A DNA stretch of 64,000 nt from Methanospirillum lacunae (GCF_003173355.1 NZ_QGMY01000002.1:868001-932000), one strand, 5' to 3'; numbered from the stretch's first letter, positions 45,376-56,095 are shown. The notes: generated by a model not told the origin, from the letters alone. A program made the numbers and translations.

Positions 45376-46808
45376 TGGAACACGAAGATGTAATTATTGG
45401 TCTTGAGATTCATTGTCAGCTCAATACTAAGTCCAAACTCTTCTGTGGTTGTTCAACTGACTTCAGAGATGACGAACCGAATACACATACTTGTCCGGTA
45501 TGTCTCGGACTGCCTGGAAGCATGCCAGTTGTCAATAAAAAAGTCATCGAATTTGCGATGAGAGTTGCAAAGGCTTTGAACTGTACCGTTTTAAAGGAAT
45601 GCGATTTTTCCCGGAAAAACTACTTTTACCCTGATCTCAACAAAGCATACCAAATCACCCAGTACGATCGCCCACTTGCCGAGTGGGGAAAACTCATGAT
45701 AGAGGGTGAAGACGGAGAGCGAGATATCAGGATCACCAGAATACATGTAGAAGAAGATCCGGGTCGGTCAGTTCATATGGGGACTACTGACCGGGGAAAA
45801 TATACCCTTATTGACTACAACCGTGCAGGTATCCCACTCATAGAAATCGTCACCGAACCTGATCTCAGATCACCCAAGGAAGCACGGCGGTTCCTCAACA
45901 AACTTCGAGCAACACTTGAATATCTGAATGTTTTTGACAGTGAAAAGGAGGGATCTCTCAGAGTTGATGCCAACATTTCACTCAAGGGGTCTGGAAGAGT
46001 GGAAGTCAAAAACATTTCCTCATATAAAGGAGTGGAGAAGGCTCTCACTTTTGAGATTACACGGCAGCGTAACGTGATTCGCAGAGGTCAGGTTGTGGCA
46101 CGGGAAACACGACATTTTCTGGAGGCCCGGGGAGTCACCACATCATCACGAAGTAAAGAGGAGGAGAATGATTACCGGTATTTCCCTGAACCTGATCTCA
46201 TGCCGATGCAGGTTTCTGACTGGGTGGATGGAATAAAACTTCCTGAACTACCGGATGCAAGGCGTGAGAGATTCATGCAACAGTATGGCTGTTCTCTTGA
46301 GCATGCACGTACTCTTACCGGAGGGCTCAAGTTAGCAGAATTCTATGAGGGGGTTGCAAAGACTGATGCAGGTCTTGCAGCAACATGGACTGCCGATTAC
46401 CTGCTTGGAGAACTCAACTATCGTGACTTTTCTATTGATGTCATGCCTCCGGCACATTTCATAGATCTCATTACTCTTCTGAAATCTGATACAATCACAG
46501 ATAAGAGCGGTGTTGAAATCCTTCGAACAATTCTGGACCAGATTAAAGCCGGAGAAAAACCGGAGATGCCTACAAAAATTGTAGCACGCCTTGGTCTTGC
46601 AAAAACCGGAGGGGATGAGATATCCACAATGGTCAGGGAAGTAATAGCAGAGAACCCTCAGCCTGTTGCTGACTATCATGCAGGAAAAGGTCCTGCTCTG
46701 AACTTTTTAGTGGGTCAGGTTATGAAGAAGTGTCGTGGACGTGCAGATCCAGGTCACTTAAATGTACTTCTCAGAGAAGAACTTGACAAGTTGCAGGGCG
46801 TGGAATAA
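45375..46808 (+). CDS. gatB: Asp/Glu-tRNA amidotransferase subunit B
   Basis: This 477-residue protein has the GatB catalytic cradle with 'IGLEIHCQLNTKSKLFCGC', paired Cys for zinc (C-x-C and CPVC in 'THTCPVCLGLPGSMPV'), 'YFYPDLNKAYQITQYD' and 'DYNRAGIPLIEIVTEPD'. The C-terminal helical tail domain binds tRNA. It phosphorylates the mischarged Asp-tRNA and transfers the ammonia from GatA. Full length. topA follows after 21 bases. Confidence 0.97.
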   Translation: MEHEDVIIGLEIHCQLNTKSKLFCGCSTDFRDDEPNTHTCPVCLGLPGSMPVVNKKVIEFAMRVAKALNCTVLKECDFSRKNYFYPDLNKAYQITQYDRPLAEWGKLMIEGEDGERDIRITRIHVEEDPGRSVHMGTTDRGKYTLIDYNRAGIPLIEIVTEPDLRSPKEARRFLNKLRATLEYLNVFDSEKEGSLRVDANISLKGSGRVEVKNISSYKGVEKALTFEITRQRNVIRRGQVVARETRHFLEARGVTTSSRSKEEENDYRYFPEPDLMPMQVSDWVDGIKLPELPDARRERFMQQYGCSLEHARTLTGGLKLAEFYEGVAKTDAGLAATWTADYLLGELNYRDFSIDVMPPAHFIDLITLLKSDTITDKSGVEILRTILDQIKAGEKPEMPTKIVARLGLAKTGGDEISTMVREVIAENPQPVADYHAGKGPALNFLVGQVMKKCRGRADPGHLNVLLREELDKLQGVE

Positions 46809-46829
46809 ACAAAGGATTGGGATATCAAT

Positions 46830-49625
46830 ATGCATCTAATCATCGCGGAAAAGAATATTGTTGCGAATCGTATCGCACAGATACTTGCCGGCAAAGAGAA
46901 GATATCCCAGAAAAAAGAGGGAGGTGTCAATCTTTACCAGTTTGGAGATACGGCCACAATCGGACTTCGTGGTCATGTGGTGGAGATCGATTTTGTGGAA
47001 GGATACACAAACTGGCGATCAGAGACCCATCCTCCCCGTTCTCTCATAGATGCCGGTGTTCTTAAACGACCAACCGAACCAGCGATTGTAAAACTTGTCC
47101 AAAAATTATCAAAGAAAGCTGACCGGGTTACGATTGCTACTGATTTTGATACTGAAGGAGAACTTATTGGAAAAGAGGCATTTGAACTCGTCCGTGCGGT
47201 CAACCAGAAGGTCAAAGTGGATCGTGCCCGGTTTTCTGCCATCACTCCTGAAGAGATCAATCATGCCTTTTCAAATGCCTCTGATATTGATTTCGATCTG
47301 GCAGCAGCAGGAGAGGCCAGGCAGATTGTAGACCTGCTCTGGGGTGCTTCACTAACCCGGTTCATCAGTCTTGCTGCACGACGGGGAGGAAACAATATCC
47401 TTTCTGTAGGAAGAGTACAGAGCCCCACTCTCGCCATGATCGTAGATAGGGAACGTGAGATAGAATCTTTTATTCCCGAACCTTACTGGGAACTTTCCCT
47501 TGACACAGAAAAGGATGGGGAGACTTTCAGTGCACGCCATATCAACGGAAAGTTCACAGATAAAGAGCAGGCAGATACAGCATATGCTGCGACGAAAAAA
47601 CCCCTGAAGGTGACCGATGTCAAAGAAGGAACGAGAGCTGACAAAGCACCAACACCATTTGACACCACCGGATTTATCGTCGCAGCCGCACGACTCGGGC
47701 TTTCTGCAGCAAATGCAATGCGCATTGCTGAAGACCTTTACATGAATGGATACATCTCGTATCCAAGAACTGATAACACAATATATCCCCCATCTCTGAA
47801 CCTGGAATCCATTCTTGATACCCTTTCCAAGACTCAATTCAAAAAAGAGGTAGACTGGGTCAGAAAGAACAGACGTAAAACACCTACACAGGGAAAGAAA
47901 TCTTCTACTGATCATCCTCCTATCCATCCGGCAGGGGCTGCTACACCAGAGCAACTTGGTGAAAACTGGAAGGTGTATGAACTGGTAGTACGCCGGTTCC
48001 TTGCAACACTTTCCCCTGATGCAGAATGGATGACGATGAAGATCAACCTCACTGCATCCAAAGAAGGATACACTTCAACAGGAAGCAGGCTCAAGGAAGC
48101 CGGTTGGAGAACGGTATACACGTACTCTGATGCCAAGGATTCTATTCTGCCAGTCGTAAAACCCGGAGAGGAACTTCCAATCAAGAATGTAAATCTTGAA
48201 GAGAAACAGACTCAGCCTCCACCGCGATACTCCCAAAGCAAACTTATCCAGGTAATGGAAGAACTTGGACTTGGAACAAAGTCCACCAGGCATGAGGTTA
48301 TCCAGAAACTTGTTGGCAGGAAGTACATCGAAGGAAACCCGCTCAGGCCGACTCTCGTTGGAAGAGCGGTTACTGAGTCACTCGAAGGACACGCTTCTGA
48401 GATTACGAGTCCTGAAATGACCAGTACTCTTGAATCCGCGATGGAGGATATCAAGGTTAAGAAGCAGTCACGAGACCTGGTCGTCACTGATTCCAGGGTC
48501 ATGCTGCATAAGGTCTTTGATGCGCTTGAGCCCAACAGTGAACTTATCGGTAGAGAGATTATGGATCAGACCGATGAGGAACTGACTATTGGTCCATGTC
48601 CGATATGCGGGAAAGACCTTCGTATCAGGCGTAAAGGTGTCTCTCAATTTATTGGCTGTACTGGATATCCGGACTGTACTTTCAATATCAGTCTCCCAAG
48701 TTCCATGTGGGGAGGTGCCGTCAGAACCAAGGCAGTCTGCGAGATCCATAATCTCAATCACATCAGTCTCATTGCCAAGGGATCGCGTCCCTGGGAGATG
48801 GGCTGTCCACTTTGCCAGCTCATCACTCAGCAAAAGGACATCTTTGCAATGATTCCTTCTATGACAGAAAAGATCAGAGAGGATCTTTTGTCAGCAAAAA
48901 TTTACTCTGCTTTTGAACTTGGAAAAATGGATCCAGAAGCTCTTATGAAAGCAATAGGAGTCACAAAAAAGGCAGCAGAGCAACTTATCAAAGAGACTCT
49001 CGATGTGATGGCACTCCTAAAAAAGCGTTCAGAATGCAAAAAATTCATGAAGCAGTTCGTCCCGCCAAAACGGGGACGTAGTCACACCAAGGTGATGTCT
49101 TCATTCACAGCTTCCGGAATAAACAGTATTGATGATCTCTCAAAAGTCTGTGTTGAAGATCTCAAGAAAGCAGGGCTGACAGAAGAAGAAGCAAACACAC
49201 TCAAAGCCGAAGCAGTTCTTCTTACAAGTAAAAACCAACTCAAAGAGATCGGAGTACCAACCACCTCCCTGCGGAAATACCAGGAAGCAGGGTTTATTGG
49301 ACCTGAGGATCTTTTAGGATCACATCCTGCTTACATCAGCCTGAAATCAGGTGTTTCAATCGATACAGTAAGTAAACACGTTGCACTGGTTGCACAATAT
49401 CTCAATAAAGAACAACCTGTAAAAATTACAAAGAAACATCTTGAAAAAGGTCGTGAAGAACTTCTCAGTCTAAAGGGTATTAGTGAACCTGTGCTTGAGC
49501 AATTATACTGTGCGGGAATCATTGACCTCAAATCACTTAGTACTGCAAATCCTGATAAGGCTGCAAAAATTTGCGGACTTTCAAAAGAGAAGATAAAACA
49601 GTTCAAGGCAGCAGTCCCTGTCTGA
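46830..49625 (+). CDS. topA: DNA topoisomerase I (type IA)
   Basis: This 931-residue enzyme relaxes negative supercoils by single-strand passage. The Toprim domain shows 'IIAEKNIVANRIAQIL' and the acidic motif ATDFDTEGE (about 107-115). The catalytic Tyr is Y311 in YISYPRTDN. A zinc-ribbon with four Cys (CPICG...CTGYPDC, about 589-617) follows the core. The last 270 residues hold repeated helix-hairpin-helix units ('LMKAIGVTKKAAEQLIKETL', 'LKKAGLTEEEANTLKAEAV'), which bind DNA. This is the archaeal TopA layout. It has no reverse gyrase helicase part, fitting a mesophile. Confidence 0.96.
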   Translation: MHLIIAEKNIVANRIAQILAGKEKISQKKEGGVNLYQFGDTATIGLRGHVVEIDFVEGYTNWRSETHPPRSLIDAGVLKRPTEPAIVKLVQKLSKKADRVTIATDFDTEGELIGKEAFELVRAVNQKVKVDRARFSAITPEEINHAFSNASDIDFDLAAAGEARQIVDLLWGASLTRFISLAARRGGNNILSVGRVQSPTLAMIVDREREIESFIPEPYWELSLDTEKDGETFSARHINGKFTDKEQADTAYAATKKPLKVTDVKEGTRADKAPTPFDTTGFIVAAARLGLSAANAMRIAEDLYMNGYISYPRTDNTIYPPSLNLESILDTLSKTQFKKEVDWVRKNRRKTPTQGKKSSTDHPPIHPAGAATPEQLGENWKVYELVVRRFLATLSPDAEWMTMKINLTASKEGYTSTGSRLKEAGWRTVYTYSDAKDSILPVVKPGEELPIKNVNLEEKQTQPPPRYSQSKLIQVMEELGLGTKSTRHEVIQKLVGRKYIEGNPLRPTLVGRAVTESLEGHASEITSPEMTSTLESAMEDIKVKKQSRDLVVTDSRVMLHKVFDALEPNSELIGREIMDQTDEELTIGPCPICGKDLRIRRKGVSQFIGCTGYPDCTFNISLPSSMWGGAVRTKAVCEIHNLNHISLIAKGSRPWEMGCPLCQLITQQKDIFAMIPSMTEKIREDLLSAKIYSAFELGKMDPEALMKAIGVTKKAAEQLIKETLDVMALLKKRSECKKFMKQFVPPKRGRSHTKVMSSFTASGINSIDDLSKVCVEDLKKAGLTEEEANTLKAEAVLLTSKNQLKEIGVPTTSLRKYQEAGFIGPEDLLGSHPAYISLKSGVSIDTVSKHVALVAQYLNKEQPVKITKKHLEKGREELLSLKGISEPVLEQLYCAGIIDLKSLSTANPDKAAKICGLSKEKIKQFKAAVPV

Positions 49626-49685
49626 ACTGCAATCTATTTCCCTTCTTACGGCGAGTCTTAAGAAGAATCCGAGGCTGGACCAGTT

Positions 49686-50372
49686 ATGTATACAAAATGG
49701 AAGACCTGGGCTCATGTTACCAAACTCGATCCAGATAAGAACCTGAACGAGGATCAGCTGGCAGAGATAGCCACAAGTGGCACTGATGCCCTGATGCTCT
49801 CAGGAACCCTGAATATTACAAAAGAGAACATGCAGGAGCTTCGGGATCAGGTCAGGGAATATGGGCTTCCCCTGGTAGTTGAACCAGCCGGTCCTGAAGC
49901 TGTTATCGCAGAGGGGATTGATCTTCTCTATATTGCCAGCGTGATGAACACCAATCAGGCACAATGGATTGTTGGCAAACACAAAGAATGGGCCCTCCAC
50001 AATAAAGTCCAATGGGACAGGGTCATTCAGGAAGCATACATTGTTCTCAACCCGAATTCATCTGTCGCGAAAGTAACAGGATCAGACTGTTCAATAGGAG
50101 CTCAGGAAGTTGCAGCTTATGCTGAAGTAGCTGACCATTTCTTCCAGTTTCCTGTTGTCTACATCGAATATAGTGGAACGTATGGTAACCCTGAAATTGT
50201 GAAAGCTGCAGCAGAAGCAATAGACAATGCTGTTCTCTACTATGGTGGAGGAATCGATTCAGGTGAGAAGGCAGCAGAGATGGCTCAATATGCTGATACT
50301 ATCGTTGTTGGAAATGCAGTCTATGACAAAGGTGTCCAGACCCTGATAGAGACAGTTCAGGCTATTCAGTAA
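49686..50372 (+). CDS. Geranylgeranylglyceryl phosphate synthase
   Basis: This 228-residue TIM-barrel prenyltransferase makes the first ether bond of archaeal membrane lipids, joining sn-glycerol-1-phosphate and geranylgeranyl diphosphate. The visible signature is 'HVTKLDPDKN', 'GTDALMLSGTLN', 'VEYSGTYG'-like IEYSGTYGNPE and the phosphate loop YYGGGIDSGEKA near 181-192. Length and motifs fit the group I/GGGPS family. GAGG lies 11 bases before the ATG. It is a landmark of an archaeal genome. It sits in the long plus-strand run between topA and trmJ. Confidence 0.93.
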   Translation: MYTKWKTWAHVTKLDPDKNLNEDQLAEIATSGTDALMLSGTLNITKENMQELRDQVREYGLPLVVEPAGPEAVIAEGIDLLYIASVMNTNQAQWIVGKHKEWALHNKVQWDRVIQEAYIVLNPNSSVAKVTGSDCSIGAQEVAAYAEVADHFFQFPVVYIEYSGTYGNPEIVKAAAEAIDNAVLYYGGGIDSGEKAAEMAQYADTIVVGNAVYDKGVQTLIETVQAIQ

Positions 50373-50381
50373 TTTTTTTTA

Positions 50382-51161
50382 ATGCCACGTATTAGGATTG
50401 TTCTGGTAGAACCTCTCTATGAGGGAAATGTCGGTTTTTCAGCACGGGTGATGAAAAACTTTGGATTTACTGATCTTGTTCTCATCAATCCATGTCCTCT
50501 TGGCATTGATGCATTTGCACGGGCATCACATGCAAAGGATGTCTTAGAGCAGGCTGTGGTTACAGATCTGGAAGATATTTTTGCTACGAGTAATATGATT
50601 ATTGCAACTACCGGCGCTCTCTCTCATTCTGCGTGCCATCCTATAAGGATGCCATTTTACTCTCCTAAAGAACTGCGTGAGATGATATCAGATACTGAAG
50701 GAACCATATCCATACTCTTTGGAAGAGAAAACTGGGGACTCAACAACGAAGAAGTCAGAAGATCAGATATAATCTGCACTATTCCAACTTCAGATATCTA
50801 TCCGATTGTCAATCTCTCACATGCGGTTGGAATTCTCTGCTATGAATTAGCGAATATTTCAAAAGGGGAAATCGCCCTTGCATCTCCTGAAGAAATGACA
50901 CATCTGTATTCACATATCGATGAATATCTTGATCTCGTGGATCACCCACGATTCAAACGCGAATCCACAATGACCCTGATACGCCGGATTCTTGGAAGGT
51001 GTAATCTGACGTGGAGAGAAGCTACAACTATCCATGGACTTCTTCGAAGATCAGAATGGAGATTTGTTCCAAAAGATCATGACGATGGATGCCAGGATAG
51101 CAATAGAAAGACAGACAGTAAATACGATCCAGACGATACCGATAGTAATGATCCTTGTTGA
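50382..51161 (+). CDS. trmJ: tRNA 2'-O-methyltransferase, TrmJ/SpoU family
   Basis: This 259-residue SPOUT methyltransferase starts '[24 protein letters not shown]', the TrmJ motif 1 with N and R. It continues with '[19 protein letters not shown]' (motif 2) and '[17 protein letters not shown]' (motif 3), which form the deep trefoil knot that binds AdoMet. In archaea and bacteria TrmJ methylates the ribose of residue 32 in tRNA. After about residue 230 the tail is unusual: rich in Asp, Asn and Lys, ending NDPC. Its end overlaps dcd by 14 bases, so the tail may simply be an extension caused by that overlap. Confidence 0.85.
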   Translation: MPRIRIVLVEPLYEGNVGFSARVMKNFGFTDLVLINPCPLGIDAFARASHAKDVLEQAVVTDLEDIFATSNMIIATTGALSHSACHPIRMPFYSPKELREMISDTEGTISILFGRENWGLNNEEVRRSDIICTIPTSDIYPIVNLSHAVGILCYELANISKGEIALASPEEMTHLYSHIDEYLDLVDHPRFKRESTMTLIRRILGRCNLTWREATTIHGLLRRSEWRFVPKDHDDGCQDSNRKTDSKYDPDDTDSNDPC

Positions 51162-51699
51162 CTGGCAGATCGTTGATCGCATCAGGCGGGGCTTTATCAC
51201 CGTTGATCCCTACAAACCTGAACTTGTTCAGCCAAATTCTCTGGACATTAGGTTAGGTAACCATTTTGCATGGTATGAAACCTGTGACGATGTTATTGAC
51301 CCTTTTGACTGTGACTCTGTCACGAGTAAAACACAGGAGATGACAGCAGAGAGCATAGTTCTCCATCCGGGTCAGTTTATTCTTGCGGAGACTATGGAAC
51401 TTATCGAACTGCCGGATAATATTGTTGCCAGTATTGAAGGAAAGAGTAGTATCGCAAGACTTGGAGTTGAACTTCATCAGACCGGAGGCTGGATTGACGC
51501 AGGTTTCAGGGGCAGCATTACTCTGGAGATGTGTAACGTAAATCATCGCCCGGTCAGACTTCATGCAGGAATGTCAATTGGTCAACTTGTGTTTTACAGC
51601 ACAGAACGGGCTGAATGTCCATATAATTCAAAGCATGATGCAAAATACATGAACCAGCGCCAGGCCACCCTTTCACGATATTACGAAAACAAACAATAG
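51148..51699 (+). CDS. dcd: dCTP deaminase
   Basis: The start is set at the ATG at 51148, giving 183 residues, the family length; the frame runs further upstream inside trmJ with unrelated sequence. '[15 protein letters not shown]' opens it. '[10 protein letters not shown]', '[13 protein letters not shown]', '[28 protein letters not shown]' (broken here at 51436-51516; contains the catalytic Glu region) and 'LEMCN' follow. It converts dCTP to dUTP, or to dUMP if bifunctional as in some methanogens, feeding dTTP synthesis. The sequence does not settle which. Confidence 0.93.
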   Translation: MILVDWQIVDRIRRGFITVDPYKPELVQPNSLDIRLGNHFAWYETCDDVIDPFDCDSVTSKTQEMTAESIVLHPGQFILAETMELIELPDNIVASIEGKSSIARLGVELHQTGGWIDAGFRGSITLEMCNVNHRPVRLHAGMSIGQLVFYSTERAECPYNSKHDAKYMNQRQATLSRYYENKQ

Positions 51700-51759
51700 G
51701 CTGTGTTTTATTGCCAATGAGCGCCAATAGATTCGGGTATTGATTCCGGAGAATAATTC

Positions 51760-53592
51760 ATGCGCCTTCTTTTGATACATTCAGATCATATTGAATACGA
51801 AGCGAAGAAAAAGACAAAATTCGCTGAGGACCCTTGTAATCCATCTGATTCGTTTGATGAATCCCTCGTTGCGTTCTGCGCAGTAGAGGCACCAGACGAG
51901 GATGGAATTGAAGATGTTGTAACTCAGGCTGTTGCATCCATTGAAGAGATGTCAGGTCAGACCAAATGCAGGAGAGTAATGGTATACCCATATGCTCATC
52001 TGAGCAGCGATCTCTCTTCACCTGACATTGCAGTAGAAGCACTCAAAGCATTAGAGACTTCTCTTGCTGAAGCAGGCTTTGAGGTAAAACGTGCCCCATT
52101 CGGCTGGTACAAATCTTTCACTGTTTCATGCAAAGGTCATCCACTTTCAGAGCTTTCACGTACACTCACCCCGTCAGAAGATGTTGTCAAGGTGGAGAAA
52201 TCTCCGGTCACCCACAAATTCTTTGTGATGACTCCTGACGGTTCCACACATGATTATCAGAAATTTGTTGATGATTCACCATTTGGCTGTTTGATCAAGA
52301 AAGAGACTGGCATTCCTGTACCAGCGGGAGGAGAGCCAATTCATGTCGATCTGATGAGAACAAAGGAGTTCGTGGATTATGAACCGGTCTCCGATGTTGG
52401 TCACCTCAGATGGATGCCACGTGGGAAACTTGTCCGTGATCTTCTTGCAGACTATGCACTTGCAATGGTTCTTGAACATGGTGCAAGTCCGGTAGAAACG
52501 CCTGTGATGTATGACCTTGCTGACAAGGCAATCTATGAACATGCAGACAAGTTTGGAGAGAGGCAATACCGGTTCAAGAGCGGTAACCGCAACATGATGC
52601 TCAGGTTTGCAGCATGCTTTGGAATGTTTACCATCATGCGGAACATGCACATCTCACCAAACAATCTTCCAATGAAGATGTATGAGCTCTCCACCTATTC
52701 ATTCCGACATGAACAGAAGGGAGAGGTCATCGGTCTGAAAAGATTACGTGCTTTTACCATGCCTGATATGCATTCCCTTTGTAAGGACATGTCAGATGCC
52801 CTTCAGTGCTTTGAAGAGCAGCTTGCAATGGGATGGCAGACCGGAGTAGACTTTGGTACTCAGCTTGTAGCTGTGTTCAGGTGTACTGAAGAATTCTACA
52901 AAAACAATGAAGCATGGATCAAAAAGATTGTTGCCCAGTCAAAGGTCCCGGTTTTGATTGAGACACTCTCAGATCGTGTTCACTACTGGATTGCAAAGAT
53001 AGATCTTGCTGCAATTGATGGACAGCAGCGACCAATCGAAAACCCGACCGTTCAGATTGATGTGGAAAGTTCACGGAGATTTGGAATCAAGTATCATCTC
53101 AATGATGGAACCGAGGTTTTTCCACCGATTCTTCACTGTTCACCTACCGGATCTGTTGAGCGTGTCTTTTGCGCAATTCTTGAAAATACCGCAAACCAGA
53201 AAGTTGCCCACCTTCCAACCTGGTTATCTCCAACCCAGGTACGGGTAATTCCGGTTGCAGAACGCCATGGACAGGCTGCTGAAAAAATAGCAAATACACT
53301 CACAGCAGCACGGATCAGAGCAGATTACGACAACCGGGAAGAATCAGTCGGGAAGAAAGTCAGAGAAGCAGGAATGGACTGGGTTCCTTACGTAGTAGTT
53401 ATTGGTGACAGCGAAGCAGAGTCCGGAAACCTTACCGTTACTGTAAGGATGAAGTCTGAACCCAATAAACCGTTCAAGATCACCTGCACAGTTGATGAAC
53501 TCATAAAGACTGTTCAGGATGAAATTTCCGGAAAACCTTACCGGCCTTTATATACCCAGAAATTACTATCCATGCAACCCCGATACATCTAA
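51760..53592 (+). CDS. thrS: Threonyl-tRNA synthetase (archaeal type)
   Basis: This class II synthetase has 610 residues. The N-terminal about 145 residues ('[20 protein letters not shown]' at the start) form the archaeal editing domain related to D-aminoacyl-tRNA deacylase, which removes serine from tRNA-Thr; bacterial enzymes lack it. The catalytic core has motif 2 '[16 protein letters not shown]' and 'ALQCFEEQL', with zinc ligands Cys/His ('AACFGMF', '[10 protein letters not shown]'). The anticodon-binding domain covers about 505-610 ('[19 protein letters not shown]'). T7 at 53596-53602 ends the long plus-strand run. Confidence 0.96.
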   Translation: MRLLLIHSDHIEYEAKKKTKFAEDPCNPSDSFDESLVAFCAVEAPDEDGIEDVVTQAVASIEEMSGQTKCRRVMVYPYAHLSSDLSSPDIAVEALKALETSLAEAGFEVKRAPFGWYKSFTVSCKGHPLSELSRTLTPSEDVVKVEKSPVTHKFFVMTPDGSTHDYQKFVDDSPFGCLIKKETGIPVPAGGEPIHVDLMRTKEFVDYEPVSDVGHLRWMPRGKLVRDLLADYALAMVLEHGASPVETPVMYDLADKAIYEHADKFGERQYRFKSGNRNMMLRFAACFGMFTIMRNMHISPNNLPMKMYELSTYSFRHEQKGEVIGLKRLRAFTMPDMHSLCKDMSDALQCFEEQLAMGWQTGVDFGTQLVAVFRCTEEFYKNNEAWIKKIVAQSKVPVLIETLSDRVHYWIAKIDLAAIDGQQRPIENPTVQIDVESSRRFGIKYHLNDGTEVFPPILHCSPTGSVERVFCAILENTANQKVAHLPTWLSPTQVRVIPVAERHGQAAEKIANTLTAARIRADYDNREESVGKKVREAGMDWVPYVVVIGDSEAESGNLTVTVRMKSEPNKPFKITCTVDELIKTVQDEISGKPYRPLYTQKLLSMQPRYI

Positions 53593-53595
53593 CTC

Positions 53596-53602
53596 TTTTT
53601 TT
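53596..53602 (+). terminator. T-run terminator after thrS
   Basis: Seven T lie 3 bases after the thrS stop, ending the co-directional cluster before the convergent DUF373 gene. Confidence 0.5.
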
Positions 53603-53699
53603 CCGGGTGAGAAATATCCAAAATAGTATCCATCAGATAAATCCTTGATTACTTTCTGAAAAGATCACAAAAAAAGAAAATTCTGAAATCAGTGGATAT

Positions 53700-54824
53700 T
53701 TAAACTACCGAACTTATTTTCTCATTCTCAAGATCCTCTACCCAGCGGTATACCATATGCTGCAGAACGATCCCAACTAATGCACAGACGAGTCCACCTA
53801 TCGCTCCCTGGATGATATACGCAACACCAACATCAGGAGTTACCGGAAAGTTTCTAAGATTCAAGCTGGAGAGAATGTAGCTCGCTCCCCCAAATACAAG
53901 CACACCGATGGAACTTAAAAAGAAAGAAAAAATCACTGCTCGATTAAGAGATTCCCTTTCATACATGAAACTATCAATGATAGTTCCCAGTGATGTTGTG
54001 ATTGCTGCTAGGGTAAACCAGAGAACAGCACTCCATATAAAGATCATTACCATTGGAAAGATGCCTGATCCGTCCCAATAGATAGCAAGGGATGAACTAC
54101 CTTCCATTACCCCGATAACAGCGAAGAGCATGGCTCCGATATAGGTAACAAATGAGAAACGCCCACGGTACAGGGTCGAACGCATATCGGTAACCTGGGT
54201 ACGCATGAAATCGTCCAGAGAAAATCCTTTGTACAGAAGATACCCCCCGATACCTGCTGCTATTATTATTGTAGCCACTTCCGGTTTGCTTAACGCATAG
54301 GATACAGCATACAGAAGGAGAGTAAGACCTGGAAGGACGAGAACCAGTTTTGAGATCTTTGGATCGCTCAGAAGTTTCTTGAGTATGTAAAAGGTTCCTT
54401 CTAGGTTTGGCATCTGGCTGACAACTACCCTTTGAATTGATGAGATTCGGATTTTTCCCTGAATAATTGGAAGAACATACTCATCTTCACCTCCATCAGT
54501 TACCAGAATGCACTGATCAGCCCCGCAGGAAGCGACAACCTCACCAACAAGTTTTGCAATTTTCCGGTCTCCTTCAATAAATCTGAAATGATTCCCCCCG
54601 ATAACTGCGATCTCCGGGTTTTCCCCCTCTTCCCGGAGCCGGTCATACGTTGAGATCGTCTGGAAAATTGCATTGACATCAGAGTCTTCAGGATCAGCAA
54701 GAGCAAGCTTTACTGCAGCGTCAAGACATGCTGTTCTGCCAATCACCGGGCTCTCTATCGATGCCTTAAACCCGATATCGTCATCACGATCGATATTGAG
54801 TACTAGAGTTCGAGAAGATCCCAT
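53700..54824 (-). CDS. DUF373-family membrane protein
   Basis: This 374-residue protein has a soluble N-terminal half (about 1-155) with 'LVLNIDRDDDIGFKA', 'ALADPEDSDVNAIFQTISTYD' and 'VTDGGEDEYVLPIIQ', all conserved in DUF373. The membrane half has about six helices (165-365). DUF373 is nearly confined to archaea. The N-terminal DRDDD and D-P-E-D-S-D repeats suggest metal or nucleotide binding, but no function is known. ATG at 54824, 162 bases downstream of the coiled-coil gene stop; likely its own promoter. Confidence 0.88.
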   Translation of the reverse strand: MGSSRTLVLNIDRDDDIGFKASIESPVIGRTACLDAAVKLALADPEDSDVNAIFQTISTYDRLREEGENPEIAVIGGNHFRFIEGDRKIAKLVGEVVASCGADQCILVTDGGEDEYVLPIIQGKIRISSIQRVVVSQMPNLEGTFYILKKLLSDPKISKLVLVLPGLTLLLYAVSYALSKPEVATIIIAAGIGGYLLYKGFSLDDFMRTQVTDMRSTLYRGRFSFVTYIGAMLFAVIGVMEGSSSLAIYWDGSGIFPMVMIFIWSAVLWFTLAAITTSLGTIIDSFMYERESLNRAVIFSFFLSSIGVLVFGGASYILSSLNLRNFPVTPDVGVAYIIQGAIGGLVCALVGIVLQHMVYRWVEDLENEKISSVV

Positions 54825-54985
54825 GAGGAGTTTTTCGTAGTATTGGTATTAATGGGTTCCTTTCTTTGAAAGGTGACCAAAAATCTTTGAATGAATATTG
54901 ATAATATGATATCTTAAAAAAGGACTTCACATTTAAACGATAACTATCAGAATAAATTGAAAAAAAACTGAAAAGAGAGTCTGAA

Positions 54986-55846
54986 TCAGACCAGTTTGGA
55001 CCGCTGAAGGAGGAGCAGATCCTCGGTTGTGAGTTTCTCTCCTGCTTTGAACAAAGAGAAGACCTGTTCTGCTTCCTTGCGGACTTCCTTCTGTTCCTTT
55101 GTAGTCTTGGTCTTCTTGGTCTTCTTGCGCAGACCGCCGATTACCTTATCGTAGTCACGCAGTTCCTTCTGGCAGGAGATGAAGAGCTTGTGTTCGTTAT
55201 CAGCTGCTTCCTGGGCCTCAACAAACTGTTTGTGTGCTGCATCAGCCTGCTCACGTGAAGAATCAGCCTTGCGGTAGCATTCGACCATCAGGTCGTGGTG
55301 CTTCTGAGCATCCTCTGCAAGCACAGTGACTCTCTCATGAATCTCTGATGCCTGACGGCGGTACTCCTTTGCAAGAGTTATTTTCTCCTTTACTTCCTTA
55401 TTCTGTTCGATCTCAGCTTCCTGATCACGGAGTTGTTCCTTTAACAGCTTGATCTTTTCGATCAATTCACGCTCTTTCTCAGTCGTGAAGACTTCAGTCT
55501 GCTGCCTGAACTCCATATGTTCAATCTGCTTGTGCAGCTCCTTGATGCCACGGCTTTTGATACCACCGTGATCCTTTTTAAAGGAGTCTATGTCAGCAAA
55601 AAGAACATTTGCCTTCTCATTCAGCTCGTTGCGCTGATCCTTAAGATCCTGTACTTCCTTGTTAAACTGATCACGCAGTTCCTTGTGCTTCTGCGCTTCT
55701 TCAACAAACTCGCGGGTCTGATTGTTCAGAGTGTTTCGCTCTCTGGCAAACTGGCTTGCCTGCGCGTTAAACTCGTTCCGCTTGTTTTTATGATCTTCAG
55801 AACCATCGATGGTTCCTTTTCTTTTGTCAATCAGTTCGTTCAACAT
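54986..55846 (-). CDS. Archaeal coiled-coil protein, COG1340 type
   Basis: This 286-residue protein is almost entirely charged alpha-helix, with heptad patterns and repeated 'N.L......R' phrases such as KRNEFNAQASQFARERN and DQRNELNEKA-like segments. It has no membrane helix and no catalytic motif. COG1340 proteins are conserved across methanogens and haloarchaea and are sometimes mislabelled as phosphoserine phosphatases. A role in cell architecture or chromosome handling is inferred. It lies 426 bases downstream of ftsZ with a TATA-like site and a folded leader in between, so it can be transcribed alone. GGTGA sits 4 bases from its ATG. Confidence 0.88.
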   Translation of the reverse strand: MLNELIDKRKGTIDGSEDHKNKRNEFNAQASQFARERNTLNNQTREFVEEAQKHKELRDQFNKEVQDLKDQRNELNEKANVLFADIDSFKKDHGGIKSRGIKELHKQIEHMEFRQQTEVFTTEKERELIEKIKLLKEQLRDQEAEIEQNKEVKEKITLAKEYRRQASEIHERVTVLAEDAQKHHDLMVECYRKADSSREQADAAHKQFVEAQEAADNEHKLFISCQKELRDYDKVIGGLRKKTKKTKTTKEQKEVRKEAEQVFSLFKAGEKLTTEDLLLLQRSKLV

Positions 55847-55849
55847 CTT

Positions 55850-56032
55850 TCACCAATCCTCGCTGAAAAAAGGCACGCCTGGTATCCCAATACCATGATA
55901 AAGGTGTGACACTACGCGAGAACAATACGGAGTACAAGATGGAGTAGGTGCGATAGTGATCAGAATCAGAATTACTGCCCGCATCAGAGATGTGATCTTG
56001 ATGACAAATCCGTGCAGACGATTAAAAAGCAT
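55850..56032 (-). CDS. Possible small hydrophobic ORF upstream of the coiled-coil gene
   Basis: An ATG at 56032 opens 60 residues (MLFNRLHGFVIKI...), ending with a TGA 3 bases before the coiled-coil ATG. A hydrophobic stretch (RAVILILITIAPTP) and two Cys are present. The stop and start are close enough for translational coupling, so it could be a real leader peptide or small membrane protein. It could also be chance; codon evidence is weak. An in-frame GTG-type start lies at 56074. Confidence 0.25.
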   Translation of the reverse strand: MLFNRLHGFVIKITSLMRAVILILITIAPTPSCTPYCSRVVSHLYHGIGIPGVPFFSEDW

Positions 56033-56095
56033 TTCTTCTGTTCGACAACGGTTCTTGTTCGCAACACGATCCACGTATATTCGACTCCCAATTCC

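Noticed and set aside
51034-51147. A longer dCTP deaminase starting inside trmJ
   Set aside because: The 38 extra residues do not look like the family, whose N-terminus matches the ATG at 51148.
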